Positions 52,689 to 62,277 of a stretch of 64,000 bases of DNA are shown piece by piece. How positions within the stretch are numbered: the first letter of the stretch is position 1; each line of letters opens with the position of its first letter. Under the pieces are notes generated by a model that searched no databases, was not told the DNA's origin, and worked only from the letters and a program-made list of their open reading frames with translations. The DNA lies in contig NZ_STGX01000011.1 in the NCBI RefSeq assembly GCF_004912155.1, forward strand, positions 1 to 64,000, written 5' to 3'. The DNA comes from Glycomyces paridis (GTDB lineage: Bacteria > Actinomycetota > Actinomycetes > Mycobacteriales > Micromonosporaceae). Made by a program: the position numbers and the translations under genes.

Positions 52689-53306
52689 ATGGTCCGGGAG
52701 GCTGCCGCCGAGGCGTCGGGGGTTGGGACTGCGGCGGGTGGGGCGTCGTTGTTGAACGTGCCCAATGGGATCACGCTGGTACGGACGCTGGCGGGGGTCG
52801 TGCTGGCGGTACTGGCGATCGTTGAGGCGAGTGTGCCGCTGGCGGTCGCGGCGTATGTCGTGTACTGGGTCGGGGACATGCTGGATGGGCTGTCGGCGCG
52901 GCTGCTCGGGCAGGAGACGCGGCTCGGGGCGGTGTTCGACATCATCTCGGATCGGGCGTGCACGTCGCTGTGCGCGGGAGCGCTGCTGGTGCTGCGGCCC
53001 GACATGGCGGTGCCGCTGGGGATCTTCCTGGTGCAGTTCATGGTCGTGGACACGATGCTGAGTCTGGCGTTCCTGTACTGGCCCGTGGTGAGCCCGAACT
53101 ATTTCTATGAGGTCCACCGCGGGGTGTACCGGTGGAACTGGTCGCCGCCCGCCAAGGCGCTCAACACGGGCGGGCTCGTGGTGCTGGTGCTCGTCTCGCC
53201 CACGCCGCTGTGGCCCGCGGCGCTGGCGGTGGCGGTGCTTGTGGTCAAGGTGGCCTCGCTCGTGGCGGTGGCGAAGATACTTCCGGCGGAGCCGGAGCGC
53301 GGGTGA
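52689..53306 (+). CDS. CDP-alcohol phosphatidyltransferase
   Basis: This is an integral membrane enzyme of about 205 residues. The CDP-OH transferase signature D-x2-D-G-x2-A-R-x8-G-x3-D-x3-D is complete in DMLDGLSARLLGQETRLGAVFDIISDRA. Such enzymes replace CMP of CDP-diacylglycerol with an alcohol such as glycerol phosphate or inositol phosphate; the alcohol cannot be fixed. ATG 52689 is used, while 52662 or GTG 52659 are possible. A TAGGAT hexamer (52642-52647) may be the -10 box. The stop overlaps the next gene. Confidence 0.85.
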   Translation: MVREAAAEASGVGTAAGGASLLNVPNGITLVRTLAGVVLAVLAIVEASVPLAVAAYVVYWVGDMLDGLSARLLGQETRLGAVFDIISDRACTSLCAGALLVLRPDMAVPLGIFLVQFMVVDTMLSLAFLYWPVVSPNYFYEVHRGVYRWNWSPPAKALNTGGLVVLVLVSPTPLWPAALAVAVLVVKVASLVAVAKILPAEPERG

Positions 53307-53848
53307 TCGCCGCGTACCTGGCCACGTGCCTGACGGGGCTGGTGTCGGCGTTCCTGCCGGTGACGCCGGTGGAGCCGTACCTCGTGGGCCTGGTGGCCGC
53401 TACCGGTTACGGGGCGCTGGGGCTGGGGGTCGCGGCGGCGGTCGGTCAGACGGCGGGCAAGACCGTGATCTTCCTGGGCGCCCGCGGGGCGTTCAGGTCC
53501 GAGCGGCTGCGAGCGTGGATCGCCAAGGCGACAAGGCATCGCGAGAAGAACGCGGTCGCCGCGGGCGGCGCGGCGCCGCCGGACAGGCCGGTGCGGCGGC
53601 GCGCGGCACGGGTCCTCAAGCCCGTGGGAGCGGCGGCGAGGCGGCTCACGGTGCTGCTGGACCGGCCCGCGCTGGTGGTGCCGATCCTGTTCCTCAGCGC
53701 GATGACGGGGCTGCCGCCGCTGCTGGCGACCAGCGTCTACATCGCGGGAACGCGGATCAGCACGCCCGTGTTCGCGGTGGTGTGCCTGGCGGGCCGGTCG
53801 GTGCGGTTCGTGGCGATCGCCTACGCGCCGCAGCTCTTCCTCGACTGA
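53303..53848 (+). CDS. membrane protein, possibly VTT/DedA-like
   Basis: The 181-residue protein has several hydrophobic helices and a basic, Ala/Arg-rich cytoplasmic loop (about residues 65-115). The glycine-patterned segment PVEPYLVGLVAATGYGALGLGVAAAVGQTAGK resembles the start of VTT/DedA-type lipid scramblase proteins, but similarity is weak. The GTG overlaps the TGA of the CDP-alcohol phosphatidyltransferase gene, so a joint role in phospholipid synthesis or transport is plausible. Confidence 0.7.
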   Translation: MIAAYLATCLTGLVSAFLPVTPVEPYLVGLVAATGYGALGLGVAAAVGQTAGKTVIFLGARGAFRSERLRAWIAKATRHREKNAVAAGGAAPPDRPVRRRAARVLKPVGAAARRLTVLLDRPALVVPILFLSAMTGLPPLLATSVYIAGTRISTPVFAVVCLAGRSVRFVAIAYAPQLFLD

Positions 53849-53859
53849 ACGGACGCCCC

Positions 53860-55848
53860 CTAGCGCTCCTTGATGACGGCGCTCTCCCCCGGGCCGAGCG
53901 TTCGCGAGGAGTCCCAGGGTTCGCCGGTGAGGAGGTCGGTGCCCTTGGCGGGCACGGGGACCGTGTCGTCGGTGTGGTTGATGGCGAAGACGTATGAGCG
54001 GCCGTCCTCGTGGCTGCGGCGCACGAGTTCGAGGCCTTCGGCGCCGCCGTCGAAGTCGGGGGCGAGGCCGAGGCGGTCGAAGAGGGGGTCGAGGTCGACC
54101 GGGCGGGTGGAGAGGTACCAGACCTCGCCGCGGCCGAGGCGGCGGCGGAAGAGCGCGGGGGTGCCCGGGTAGTCGGCGAAGGAGGCCTGGACTTCGGCGT
54201 CGAGGGCGTGGGCGACCTCGGTCCAGGTCCGGCCCTCGGTGCCGTCGTCCAGGGCCACCGTGGCGCCCTTGGCGACCGGGACGAACTCTTCGACGCGGAC
54301 GCCGATGAGGTCGCGGAGCGCGCCGGGGAGGCCGGGGTGGACGTGGTCGTTGCCGTCCACGATGCCCGAGTAGGGCCCGACGACGAGGGTGCCGCCGTTC
54401 TCGACGTAGGCGCGGAGGTTCGCGTCGGTGTCGAGCAGGTACAGGTGCGGGGCGAAGACGTACTCGTAGCCGTCGAGGTCCCAGGCGGGGTCGGCGAGGT
54501 CGGCGGTGACGCCGCGGTGCCACAGGGCCGAGTGCCAGCGCCGCAGTTCGGGGTAGGTGTCCATGTCGGCGGAGGGCTGGCCGGGGGTCTGCGCGGCCCA
54601 GACGGACTCGAAGTCGAGGAGGATCGCGGCACGGGAGTCCACGGTGGAGCCCTTGACTTCGGCGATGCGCTTGAGGCGGTCGCCGAACTCGACGATCTCG
54701 CGCCAGACCTTGGAGTCGGTGCCGCCGTGCGGGAGCATTGCCGAGTGGTAGCGCTCGGCGCCGTAGCGGGAGGCGCGCCACTGGAAGAACATGGCGCCCT
54801 CGGAGCCGCGGGCGACGTAGGAGAGGGAGTGGCGCAGCTGGTCGCCGGGCTTCTTGGCGAAGTAGCCGCGGCGCCAGGCCGAGGAGTTCGAGGACTGCTC
54901 CATGAGGAGCCAGGGGCTGCCGCCGGCGAGGCCGCGGGAGGCGTCGGCGCCGAAGGCGACCTGCGCGGGCCAGGGGATGGGCCCTTCGGGGATGAGGTAG
55001 TGGTCGGTGGCGACGAGGCGGCGCGGGCCGGTGACGTGGGGGCCCCAGCGGTGGTAGTCGACGGCGGCGAAGTCGCCGGAGACCATGAGGTTGGTGGTGA
55101 TGGGCTTGTCGGGGCTGTGGCGTTCGATCGCTTCGGCTTCGGAGCGGAAGAGGTTCAGGAGGGCGTCGGAGCAGAAGCGGCGCCAGTCGAGGACGAGGCC
55201 GGGGCTGGGGGTCTCGGCGCACAGGCGCGGGGGCAGGACCTGGGACCAGTCGGTGTAGGTCTGGGACCAGAAGGTGGTGCCCCAAGCGTCGTTGAGGCCG
55301 TCGAGGTCGCCGTGGCGCTCGGCGAGCCAGGTCTGAAAGGCGGCGGCGGAGGCGTCGCAGTGGCAGGACCGGTAGTACTCGTTGCCGACGTGCCACATGG
55401 CGAGCGCGGGGTGGTCGGCGTAGCGCTCGGCGAGGCGGCCGGCCATCTCCACGACTGCCGCTTGGTAGGCGGGGGCGCTGGGGCAGTATTCGGCGCGGGC
55501 GCCGTAGTGGAGGCGGTGGCCTTCGGCGTCGACGGGGAGGGACTCGGGGTGGGCCTGGGAGAACCAGGGCGGCGGGGAGGCGGTGGCGGTGGCGAGGTCG
55601 GCGCGCACGCCGCCGGCGGCGAGGTGGTCCATGACGTCGTCGAGGCGGGCGAAGTCCCAGACGCCGGGGGCGGGGTTGATGCCGGCCCAGGCGAAGATGT
55701 TGACGCTGACGAGGTTGACCCCGGCTTCGCGCATGAGGCGCAGGTCCTCGTCCCAGACCTCGCGGGGCCACTGCTCGGGGTTGTAGTCGCCGCCGTAGGC
55801 GAGGCCGTCGACTTGCGGGATGATGTCGGCGTTCCGGTTGATGTGCAC
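53860..55848 (-). CDS. beta-galactosidase, glycoside hydrolase family 42
   Basis: The 662-residue cytoplasmic GH42 enzyme has the start YGGDYNPEQWP, acid/base Glu157 (HVGNEYY) and nucleophile Glu317 (LLMEQSSNS). The trimerisation and C-terminal beta domains follow. It hydrolyses terminal beta-galactosides, often from galactan or arabinogalactan oligosaccharides rather than lactose. The GTG at 55848 has AAGGA seven bases upstream. It follows the dppF-type gene on the same strand but has its own promoter and LacI-like operator (55927-55985). Confidence 0.94.
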   Translation of the reverse strand: MHINRNADIIPQVDGLAYGGDYNPEQWPREVWDEDLRLMREAGVNLVSVNIFAWAGINPAPGVWDFARLDDVMDHLAAGGVRADLATATASPPPWFSQAHPESLPVDAEGHRLHYGARAEYCPSAPAYQAAVVEMAGRLAERYADHPALAMWHVGNEYYRSCHCDASAAAFQTWLAERHGDLDGLNDAWGTTFWSQTYTDWSQVLPPRLCAETPSPGLVLDWRRFCSDALLNLFRSEAEAIERHSPDKPITTNLMVSGDFAAVDYHRWGPHVTGPRRLVATDHYLIPEGPIPWPAQVAFGADASRGLAGGSPWLLMEQSSNSSAWRRGYFAKKPGDQLRHSLSYVARGSEGAMFFQWRASRYGAERYHSAMLPHGGTDSKVWREIVEFGDRLKRIAEVKGSTVDSRAAILLDFESVWAAQTPGQPSADMDTYPELRRWHSALWHRGVTADLADPAWDLDGYEYVFAPHLYLLDTDANLRAYVENGGTLVVGPYSGIVDGNDHVHPGLPGALRDLIGVRVEEFVPVAKGATVALDDGTEGRTWTEVAHALDAEVQASFADYPGTPALFRRRLGRGEVWYLSTRPVDLDPLFDRLGLAPDFDGGAEGLELVRRSHEDGRSYVFAINHTDDTVPVPAKGTDLLTGEPWDSSRTLGPGESAVIKER

Positions 55849-55926
55849 CGAGGGTCCTTCACTGTCGTTCGCGGCGGTGTGGTCGGCGGGGCTTGGTGGT
55901 GCGTCGGGTGCCGGCCGGCCGCGCCG

Positions 55927-55985
55927 TGACAGCGCTTGCCGACCGGGCCCTCAGGATTCTGCCCCGACGATTCCCTGCAAGTCAA
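55927..55985 (-). promoter_or_regulatory. GH42 promoter with LacI-type operator
   Basis: On the minus strand: -35 TTGACT (55985-55980), an 18-base spacer and -10 CAGAAT (55961-55956), both inside the last codons of the dppF-like gene. GGCAAGCGCTGTCA (55940-55927), an imperfect palindrome with an AGCGCT core, lies about 10-20 bases after the expected start. Confidence 0.6.
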
Positions 55986-57003
55986 GCTCTTCGTGCCTGA
56001 CGCAGCGCACGGCGTGGCCCGCGTCGGAGTCCGGACCGCGTTCGAGGGCGATGGCGCCGGTGTCGCACCGGCCCTCTTCGGCGTGGCGGCAGCGGCGGGC
56101 GAAGGCGCAGCCCGGCGGCGGGTCGGTCGGGTCGGGCAGCTCGTCGGGCAGGAGGATCCGCCCGCCCCGGCCGCGCAGCGCGGGGTCGGGGATCGGCACG
56201 GCCGACATGAGCGCCTCGGTGTAGGGGTGGCGCGGGCGCTCGTAGAGGTCGGCGGTGTCGGCGAGTTCGACGATGCGCCCGAAGTACATGACGGCGACGC
56301 GGTCGGCGAGGTTCTCGACCACCGACAGGTCGTGCGAGATGAACAGGTACGTCAGGCCGTACTCGCCCTGGAGTTCCCTGAGCAGGTTGAGGATCTGGGC
56401 GCGCACGGACACGTCGAGGGCGCTCACCGGCTCGTCGGCGACCACCAGGCGCGGGCCGACGATGAGCGCCCGCGCGATGTTGACGCGCTGGCGCTGCCCG
56501 CCGGAGAACGCGTGCGGGTAGCGGTCCATGTAGTCGGGGCTCAGGCCCACGCGCCGCATCATCTCGGCGATGCGGTCCTCCAGTTCGGAGCCGCGCGCCT
56601 CGCCGGTGGCGACGAGCGGGTCGCCGATGATCTGCCGCAGCGTGAACCGCGGGTTCAACGACGAGAACGGGTCCTGGAAGACCATGCGGATCTGGCGCCG
56701 GTACGGGGCCCGCTCGCGCCCGTTCATGGCCGTGAGGTCGGCGCCGTCGAACAGGACCGAGCCGCTCGTGGCCTTCTGGGCGCCCACGATGGTGCGCCCG
56801 AGGGTGGTCTTGCCGCAGCCGGACTCCCCCACGAGCGCGAGCGTCTCCCCCGGCCGCAGGGCCAGGTCGACGCCGGTGACTGCGTGGTTCTCCATCGTGG
56901 TGCGCCCGAGCAGGTTGCGGCGCACCGGGAAGCGGACGTGGAGGTCGCGGACTTCGAGCAGCGGCGGGGCGCCGCGCTGGGCGGGGATCTGCGGTTCGGT
57001 CAC
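55951..57003 (-). CDS. Opp/Dpp-type ABC transporter ATP-binding protein (second)
   Basis: This 350-residue ATPase has Walker A GESGCGKTT, Q-loop, signature FSGGQRQRV and Walker B LVVADEPVSALD. The C-terminal oligopeptide/dipeptide transporter domain has the Cys-rich PPGCAFARRCRHAEEGRC motif, which may hold a 4Fe-4S cluster. It pairs with the ATPase encoded upstream. The GTG overlaps the previous stop (GTGA). In an operon beside glycosidases the transporter probably imports oligosaccharides; peptide transport cannot be excluded. Confidence 0.92.
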   Translation of the reverse strand: MTEPQIPAQRGAPPLLEVRDLHVRFPVRRNLLGRTTMENHAVTGVDLALRPGETLALVGESGCGKTTLGRTIVGAQKATSGSVLFDGADLTAMNGRERAPYRRQIRMVFQDPFSSLNPRFTLRQIIGDPLVATGEARGSELEDRIAEMMRRVGLSPDYMDRYPHAFSGGQRQRVNIARALIVGPRLVVADEPVSALDVSVRAQILNLLRELQGEYGLTYLFISHDLSVVENLADRVAVMYFGRIVELADTADLYERPRHPYTEALMSAVPIPDPALRGRGGRILLPDELPDPTDPPPGCAFARRCRHAEEGRCDTGAIALERGPDSDAGHAVRCVRHEELDLQGIVGAES

Positions 57004-58040
57004 GCCGTGGCTCCTTCGGTGTCCTCAGAGGGCGCGTACAGCACGCACTCGGCCGTCCGGCCGCCGCCGAAGTCGACTTCGGGCGGGTCGTCGAGGTCGC
57101 AGCGTCCGGCGATCGCCTCGGCGCAGCGGGGGTGGAACGAGCACCCGGTGGGCCGGTGCAGCGGATTGGGCACCGCACCCGGGATGGTCGGGAGGTCCCG
57201 GCCCCGGTCGCGGCCGAGCACCGGGACGGAGGCGAGCAGCGCCTTCGTGTAGGGGTGCTTGGGATCGGCGAAGAGCTCCTCGACGCCCGCGCGCTCGACC
57301 ACGCGGCCGAGGTACATGACGGCCACCTCGTCGGCGAGCTCGGCCACGACGCCCAGGTCGTGGGTGATGAACATGACCGCCATCCCGTGCTCGGCCTGGA
57401 GCGAGCGGATGAGGTCGAGGATGCGCGCCTGGGTGGTGACGTCGAGCGCGGTGGTCGGCTCGTCGGCGATGAGCAGGGACGGGTTGGCGCACAGGGCGAT
57501 CGCGATCATGGCGCGCTGGCACATGCCGCCGGAGAGCTGGAAGGGGTAGGCGTCGACCCGCCGGTGCGGGTCGGGGATGCCGACGGAGTCGAGCAGTTCG
57601 ATCGCCTTGGCGCGAGCGGCCTTCTTCGAGAGGTCGGTGTGGATGCGCAGGGTCTCTATGAGCTGCGCGCCGATGGTGCGCAGCGGCAGCAGGGACGCGG
57701 CGGGCTCCTGGAAGATCATGCCGATCTCGCCGCCGCGCAGGCGTCCGAGACGCTTGTCCTTGGGGTCGAGGGCGAGGATGTCGAAGGACTCGCCGGTGCC
57801 GTCGAGCTCGTGGCCGTTCCAGGCGATGGTCCCCGACTCGATCCGCCCCGGGTCCTCGACCAGGCGCAGGATCGAGCGGGCCGTCACGGACTTGCCGCAG
57901 CCGGACTCGCCGACGACGCAGAGCGTCTTGCCCGCGTGGACGGCGAGGTCGACGCCGTCGACGGCGCGGACCTTCCCGTCGTAGGTGTCGAAGCTCGTGC
58001 GCAGCCCCGAGATCTCCAGCAGTGGTCGTGCGTGCTCCAT
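57000..58040 (-). CDS. Opp/Dpp-type ABC transporter ATP-binding protein (first)
   Basis: This 346-residue ATPase has Walker [10 protein letters not shown], signature LSGGMCQRA, Walker [13 protein letters not shown] and the C-terminal [19 protein letters not shown] motif. The signature has Cys where Arg or Gln is usual, a minor variant. ATG 58040 is preferred for the GGTGGGG just upstream; GTG 58049, directly after the permease stop, is an alternative. It forms a heterodimer with the following ATPase. Confidence 0.92.
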   Translation of the reverse strand: MEHARPLLEISGLRTSFDTYDGKVRAVDGVDLAVHAGKTLCVVGESGCGKSVTARSILRLVEDPGRIESGTIAWNGHELDGTGESFDILALDPKDKRLGRLRGGEIGMIFQEPAASLLPLRTIGAQLIETLRIHTDLSKKAARAKAIELLDSVGIPDPHRRVDAYPFQLSGGMCQRAMIAIALCANPSLLIADEPTTALDVTTQARILDLIRSLQAEHGMAVMFITHDLGVVAELADEVAVMYLGRVVERAGVEELFADPKHPYTKALLASVPVLGRDRGRDLPTIPGAVPNPLHRPTGCSFHPRCAEAIAGRCDLDDPPEVDFGGGRTAECVLYAPSEDTEGATA

Positions 58041-58049
58041 TGCCCCCAC

Positions 58050-59207
58050 CTAGTGCTTGTACGGGTCGGCGGCGTCGCGGAGGCCGTCGCCGACGAAGTT
58101 GAACGCGAGGACCACGAGCACCACGCAGAGGCCCGGGATGAGCAGCCACGGCGCTCCGGAGAGGACGCTCCACTTGCTGGCGTCCTGGAGCTGCACGCCC
58201 CACGAGACGGCCGGCGCGCGCAGGCCCATGCCCAGCCACGACAGCGCCGTCTCGGCGAGGATCATGCCCGGGATCGACAGCGACAGCGCGGCGATGACGT
58301 GCGAGGAGAACGACGGGAGCATGTGCCGGAACATGATCCGCCCGTGGCTGGACCCGTCGAGGCGCGCCGAGGTCACGAACTCCTCCGAGCGCAGCGCCAG
58401 GAACCGGCCCCGCACCTCTCTGGCGAGCCCCGTCCACGCGACGAGCGCGAGGATCGTGGTGATGATGAAGTACCGGGCGACCGGCCCCATGTCGGGCGGC
58501 AGCGCGGCGGCGAGGCCGAGCCACAGCGGGATCGACGGGACGGACATGATCAGCTCGATGACGCGCTGCACCGCGTTGTCGGTGACCCCGCCGAAGTAGC
58601 CCGAGACCGCGCCGAGCACGATGCCGAGCAGGAACGCCACCAGCACGCCGATGATGCCGACCGAGGCCGAGACGCGCGTGGCGTACACGAGCTGGCTCAG
58701 CAGGTCCTGGCCGTCGGTCGTCGTCCCGAACAGGTACATCGGGTCGTCCATGTCCTTGGGGCCGATGAGGTGCCGGTCCATCGGGATGAGCCCGAAGAGC
58801 TCGTACTCCTCGCCCTTGACGAACAGGCCCACCTCGACGCGGTCGGCCGGGTCGGGCTCGTACGTGATGCGCAGCGAGCGCGGGTCCTGCTCGGAGGTGT
58901 AGCCGTCGACGTGCAGCCCCCACTGGAAGCCGTCCGGCCCGTCGGTGTCCCACAGCTTCAGCACCTGCGGCGGGGCCGTGGTGTACTCCGAGTCGCGGTG
59001 GCGGTCGCCGAAGGGGGCGACGAACTCGCACAGGGCGATGACGATGAGCATCCCCGCGAGCAGCCAGGCCGAGACGAGCGCCAGCCGGTGCTTCTTGAAG
59101 GCCCACCACACGAGCGTGCGCTGGGAGGCGCGGGTGCGCCGCTCCTCGCCGCCGGTCGCGGGCGCGACGCCCTCGGGGTCGTTCACGGGCGCGGACTTCA
59201 TGGACAT
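58050..59207 (-). CDS. Opp/Dpp-type ABC transporter permease C
   Basis: The 385-residue permease has the first helix at about residues 38-58, then an unusually long extracytoplasmic segment (about 60-140). Five helices follow, with the coupling motif EEFVTSARLDGSSHGRIMFRH-type (EAA loop). The long periplasmic insert is typical of oligosaccharide-type OppC homologues. The ATG at 59207 lies 7 bases after the stop of permease B. Confidence 0.92.
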   Translation of the reverse strand: MSMKSAPVNDPEGVAPATGGEERRTRASQRTLVWWAFKKHRLALVSAWLLAGMLIVIALCEFVAPFGDRHRDSEYTTAPPQVLKLWDTDGPDGFQWGLHVDGYTSEQDPRSLRITYEPDPADRVEVGLFVKGEEYELFGLIPMDRHLIGPKDMDDPMYLFGTTTDGQDLLSQLVYATRVSASVGIIGVLVAFLLGIVLGAVSGYFGGVTDNAVQRVIELIMSVPSIPLWLGLAAALPPDMGPVARYFIITTILALVAWTGLAREVRGRFLALRSEEFVTSARLDGSSHGRIMFRHMLPSFSSHVIAALSLSIPGMILAETALSWLGMGLRAPAVSWGVQLQDASKWSVLSGAPWLLIPGLCVVLVVLAFNFVGDGLRDAADPYKH

Positions 59208-59214
59208 CGGGCCA

Positions 59215-60210
59215 TCACCTCTGGTGTCCGAGTCGGATGCGGGGGTCGAGCCAGCCGAGCAGCAGGTCCGAGATGAGCGTGCCGATGACGGTGACGACGC
59301 TGAGGATCATGATGATCGACCCGGCCAGGTACATGTCCTGGGACTTGAGCGCGCCCAAAAGGATCGGGCCCAGCGTCGGCAGGCTCAGGATCTGGCCCAC
59401 GACGATGTCGCCGACCAGCAGCAGCGGCAGGATCCAGCCGATCGTGGAGACGAACGGGTTGAGCGCCACGCGCAGCGGGTAGCGGCGCAGCAGCGGCCCC
59501 TCGGGGACGCCGCGGGCGCGGGCGGCCGTCACGTACGGGCGGCGCAGCTCGTCGAGCAGGTTGTTGCGGATGATCCGCACCAGTCCCGCGACGCCGCCCG
59601 TACCGATGACGATCATGGGAATCCACAGGTGTCCGAACAGGTCCAGGAGCTTCCCGAGGTTCCAGGCCGCGTCGCACCACTCCGGCGAGCACAGACCCGA
59701 AGGGACCGACCCGAACCAGGTCACGCTGAAGTAGATGAACACCAGCGCGATCAGGAAGCTCGGGGTGGCCAGTCCCAGGAAGCCGACGGTGGTCACCGCG
59801 TAGTCGCCGATCGAGTGCTGCTTGACCGCCGAGTACACGCCGATCGGGAACGCCAGCGCCCACGTCACCAGGAGGGTGATGAGGGAGACCGCGAGCGTCC
59901 AGCCCAGGCGCGGGGCGATGACCTGCGCGACGGGCTTGTCGAACTCGAAGGACATGCCCAGGTTGCCGTGGGCGGCGATCTGCGTGAACCAGTGCCAGTA
60001 CTGCTGGACGAGGTTGCCGTCCAGCCCGTACCTGACCCGCAGGTTCTCCACGTCCTGCGGGCCCAGGCCCTGGCCCTGCTGGTTGTACTTGGCCTGGAGG
60101 GCCGTCACGAAGTCGCCCGGCGGCAGGTTGATGATGACGAACACCACCAGCGAGATCGCCAGCAGCGTCGCCGCCATGTACAGGACGCGGCGACCCAGGT
60201 ATCGAACCAC
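59215..60210 (-). CDS. Opp/Dpp-type ABC transporter permease B
   Basis: The 331-residue permease has six membrane helices, the N-terminal GRRVLYMAATLLAISLVVFVIINLPPGDF pattern of DppB/OppB, and the EAA loop RPYVTAARARGVPEG. The start is GTG at 60210, 15 bases after the stop of the substrate-binding protein gene. The genes run binding protein, B, C, ATPase, ATPase, the normal order. Confidence 0.94.
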   Translation of the reverse strand: MVRYLGRRVLYMAATLLAISLVVFVIINLPPGDFVTALQAKYNQQGQGLGPQDVENLRVRYGLDGNLVQQYWHWFTQIAAHGNLGMSFEFDKPVAQVIAPRLGWTLAVSLITLLVTWALAFPIGVYSAVKQHSIGDYAVTTVGFLGLATPSFLIALVFIYFSVTWFGSVPSGLCSPEWCDAAWNLGKLLDLFGHLWIPMIVIGTGGVAGLVRIIRNNLLDELRRPYVTAARARGVPEGPLLRRYPLRVALNPFVSTIGWILPLLLVGDIVVGQILSLPTLGPILLGALKSQDMYLAGSIIMILSVVTVIGTLISDLLLGWLDPRIRLGHQR

Positions 60211-60225
60211 TGTGCTTCCCTCAGG

Positions 60226-62277
60226 CTAGGCTTCGAGGTACCACTGCTCGGGCGCGGCGGGGCCGGGCGTCCCGTAGGTGGGGTTCTCGGGCATCGCGCC
60301 GCCGGTGTTCTTGAGCGCGTTGGCGACCACGGCCCAGGCGCCCTGGCCGCGGACGGTGCCGATGGCGAGGAACTCCTCCTTGGCGATCGCGAGGATCTGC
60401 TTGAAGATCTCGTCGCGCGCCGCCTCGTCGGGCTCGGCCTTGAGCTGGTCGTAGAGGTCCCACTGCTCGGTGATGAACGCGGGCGGCTCGGCGACCATGG
60501 CCTCCTGGGTGGTGCCGAGGGTGTACTGCTCGGACCACTGGCGGCCGAAGAACGAGCCGCCGCCGGGGCCTGCGGCCATGTACCAGTAGACGGAGATGGT
60601 CTCGTCGATGTAGCCGCCGTCGCCGGTCCACACGGTGAGGTCGTAGTCGAACTCGTTGACGAGGTTCTGCCAGTTCTCGCGCGGCTGGCCGCCGATGTTG
60701 AGCTTGACGCCGACCGCGGCCCACATGTCCAGGATCATGTCGAGGGCGTTGACCCAGACGGTGCCCAGGAGGGCGTCGTCGGCGACGATCACGGTGAACT
60801 CGAGGCGGGTGCCGTCGGCGGACTCGCGGACGCCGTCGGAGCCGGTGGTGTAGCCGGCGTCGTCGAGGGTCTGGTTCGCCAGGTCGGGGTCGAACTCGGT
60901 GTACTGGGTGTCGAAGGCCTCGTCGTAGAACCGGGACTCGGGCCGCGGGGCGGCCTGGGCGGGTTCGCCGACGCGGTTCCACAGGACGTCGATGAGCTCC
61001 TGGCGGTCGATCGCGTGGGACATGGCGATGCGGAACTGCTTGTCGCTGAAGACCTTCCGCAGTCCGGCGTCGCGGTGGTTCATGTTGAACGCGAGGTTCA
61101 TGTCGCTGGAGTAGGTCGAGTCGAGGTCGACGACGGTGTAGTCGCCGTTCGCCTCGCCGTCCACGGCATCGGCGCGGTGGGCGTTGTCGTTGAAGTGTCG
61201 CGAGTGGAACTGGTAGTCGCCGTTGATCGCGTGGGCGAACATGGTCTCGACGTCGGCGATGATGTTGAACCGCACCTCGTCGAGGTAGGGCAGCTGGGAG
61301 CCCTCCTCGTCGACCTTCCAGTAGTAGGGGTTGCGCTCGAACTGGGCGTAGTCGGCGTCGGAGATGGGCTTCTTGCAGCTCCACGGCAGGAGGGTCGGCA
61401 GGTCGGCGTTCTCCCACAGGAAGTTCCAGAGGTTGCCCTTGGAGGTGAAGCGGGCGACCCAGCCGTCGAAGCCCTCGTCGAGGGACTCCTGGTCGGCGTT
61501 CTCGTTGAAGTCGAGGTGGAACTGCTCCAGGTAGTGGCGCGGGTACATGGTGAAGCGCTGGCCGGAGGTGCCGGCGGCCATGTCGTCGCGGAAGAGGGGC
61601 TTGGGGCTGTTGAACTTGACGACGAAGGTGAAGTCGTCGACGATCTCCAGTTCGACCGGCGTGCCGTCGATGGAGCACAGCTCGGTCGGGACGCCTTGGG
61701 TCAGGTCGGGGTTGAGCGCGACGTTGTTGTAGGCGAAGTCGACGTCGGCGGTGGTCAGCGGCGTGCCGTCCGACCACTTGATCCCTTCGCGCAGGGTGAT
61801 GGTGAACTCGGAGGCGTCCTCGTTGGCCTCGAACGCGGAGGCGACGTTCATGCGGATCTCGGACCAGTCGCGGGAGCGTTCGAGGAGGTGCCCGTCGTTG
61901 ATGGTGCGCCACAGCCAGGGGCCGTCGGCGGCGCCGGTGATCGCGGTGTTCCAGGTGCCGCCGTAGGCGCCCATGGATTCAGCGACCTTGATGACGAGGG
62001 GCTCCTTGGGGAGTCGCTCCTCGACCGGGGGGAGGTCGCCGGCTTCGACGCGCTCGGCGAGCATCGGGGCCTCGAGGCCCTTGTCGCCGCCCGCGGCGCC
62101 TTCGCCCTCGGGGTCGGTGGAGAACCAGGAGCAGCCGGCCGCCGAGGCGGTGACGGCGGCGGCGCCGGTGAGGACGAGTCCACGGCGGCTGAGGGAGGGG
62201 TCCCAGTTGAAGACGCCGGTGCGCGGGGGTTCGGGGTTCGTCACGGCGTGGTCGGGTCGGGGCTGCTGAGTGCTCAT
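60226..62277 (-). CDS. Opp/Dpp-type substrate-binding lipoprotein
   Basis: The 683-residue solute-binding protein has a Tat-type lipoprotein signal: SRRGLVLTGAAAVTASAAGC (about residues 30-49), with the lipidated Cys in AAGC. The SBP family 5 fold follows (LREGIKWSDGTPLTTADVDFAYN; FRIAMSHAIDRQELID). It is longer than peptide-binding homologues (about 550). Long family 5 proteins are often oligosaccharide binders, as known for Thermotoga cello- and xylo-oligosaccharide importers. The ATG at 62277 has AGGAG nine bases upstream. Its operators match those of the second xylanase. Confidence 0.92.
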   Translation of the reverse strand: MSTQQPRPDHAVTNPEPPRTGVFNWDPSLSRRGLVLTGAAAVTASAAGCSWFSTDPEGEGAAGGDKGLEAPMLAERVEAGDLPPVEERLPKEPLVIKVAESMGAYGGTWNTAITGAADGPWLWRTINDGHLLERSRDWSEIRMNVASAFEANEDASEFTITLREGIKWSDGTPLTTADVDFAYNNVALNPDLTQGVPTELCSIDGTPVELEIVDDFTFVVKFNSPKPLFRDDMAAGTSGQRFTMYPRHYLEQFHLDFNENADQESLDEGFDGWVARFTSKGNLWNFLWENADLPTLLPWSCKKPISDADYAQFERNPYYWKVDEEGSQLPYLDEVRFNIIADVETMFAHAINGDYQFHSRHFNDNAHRADAVDGEANGDYTVVDLDSTYSSDMNLAFNMNHRDAGLRKVFSDKQFRIAMSHAIDRQELIDVLWNRVGEPAQAAPRPESRFYDEAFDTQYTEFDPDLANQTLDDAGYTTGSDGVRESADGTRLEFTVIVADDALLGTVWVNALDMILDMWAAVGVKLNIGGQPRENWQNLVNEFDYDLTVWTGDGGYIDETISVYWYMAAGPGGGSFFGRQWSEQYTLGTTQEAMVAEPPAFITEQWDLYDQLKAEPDEAARDEIFKQILAIAKEEFLAIGTVRGQGAWAVVANALKNTGGAMPENPTYGTPGPAAPEQWYLEA

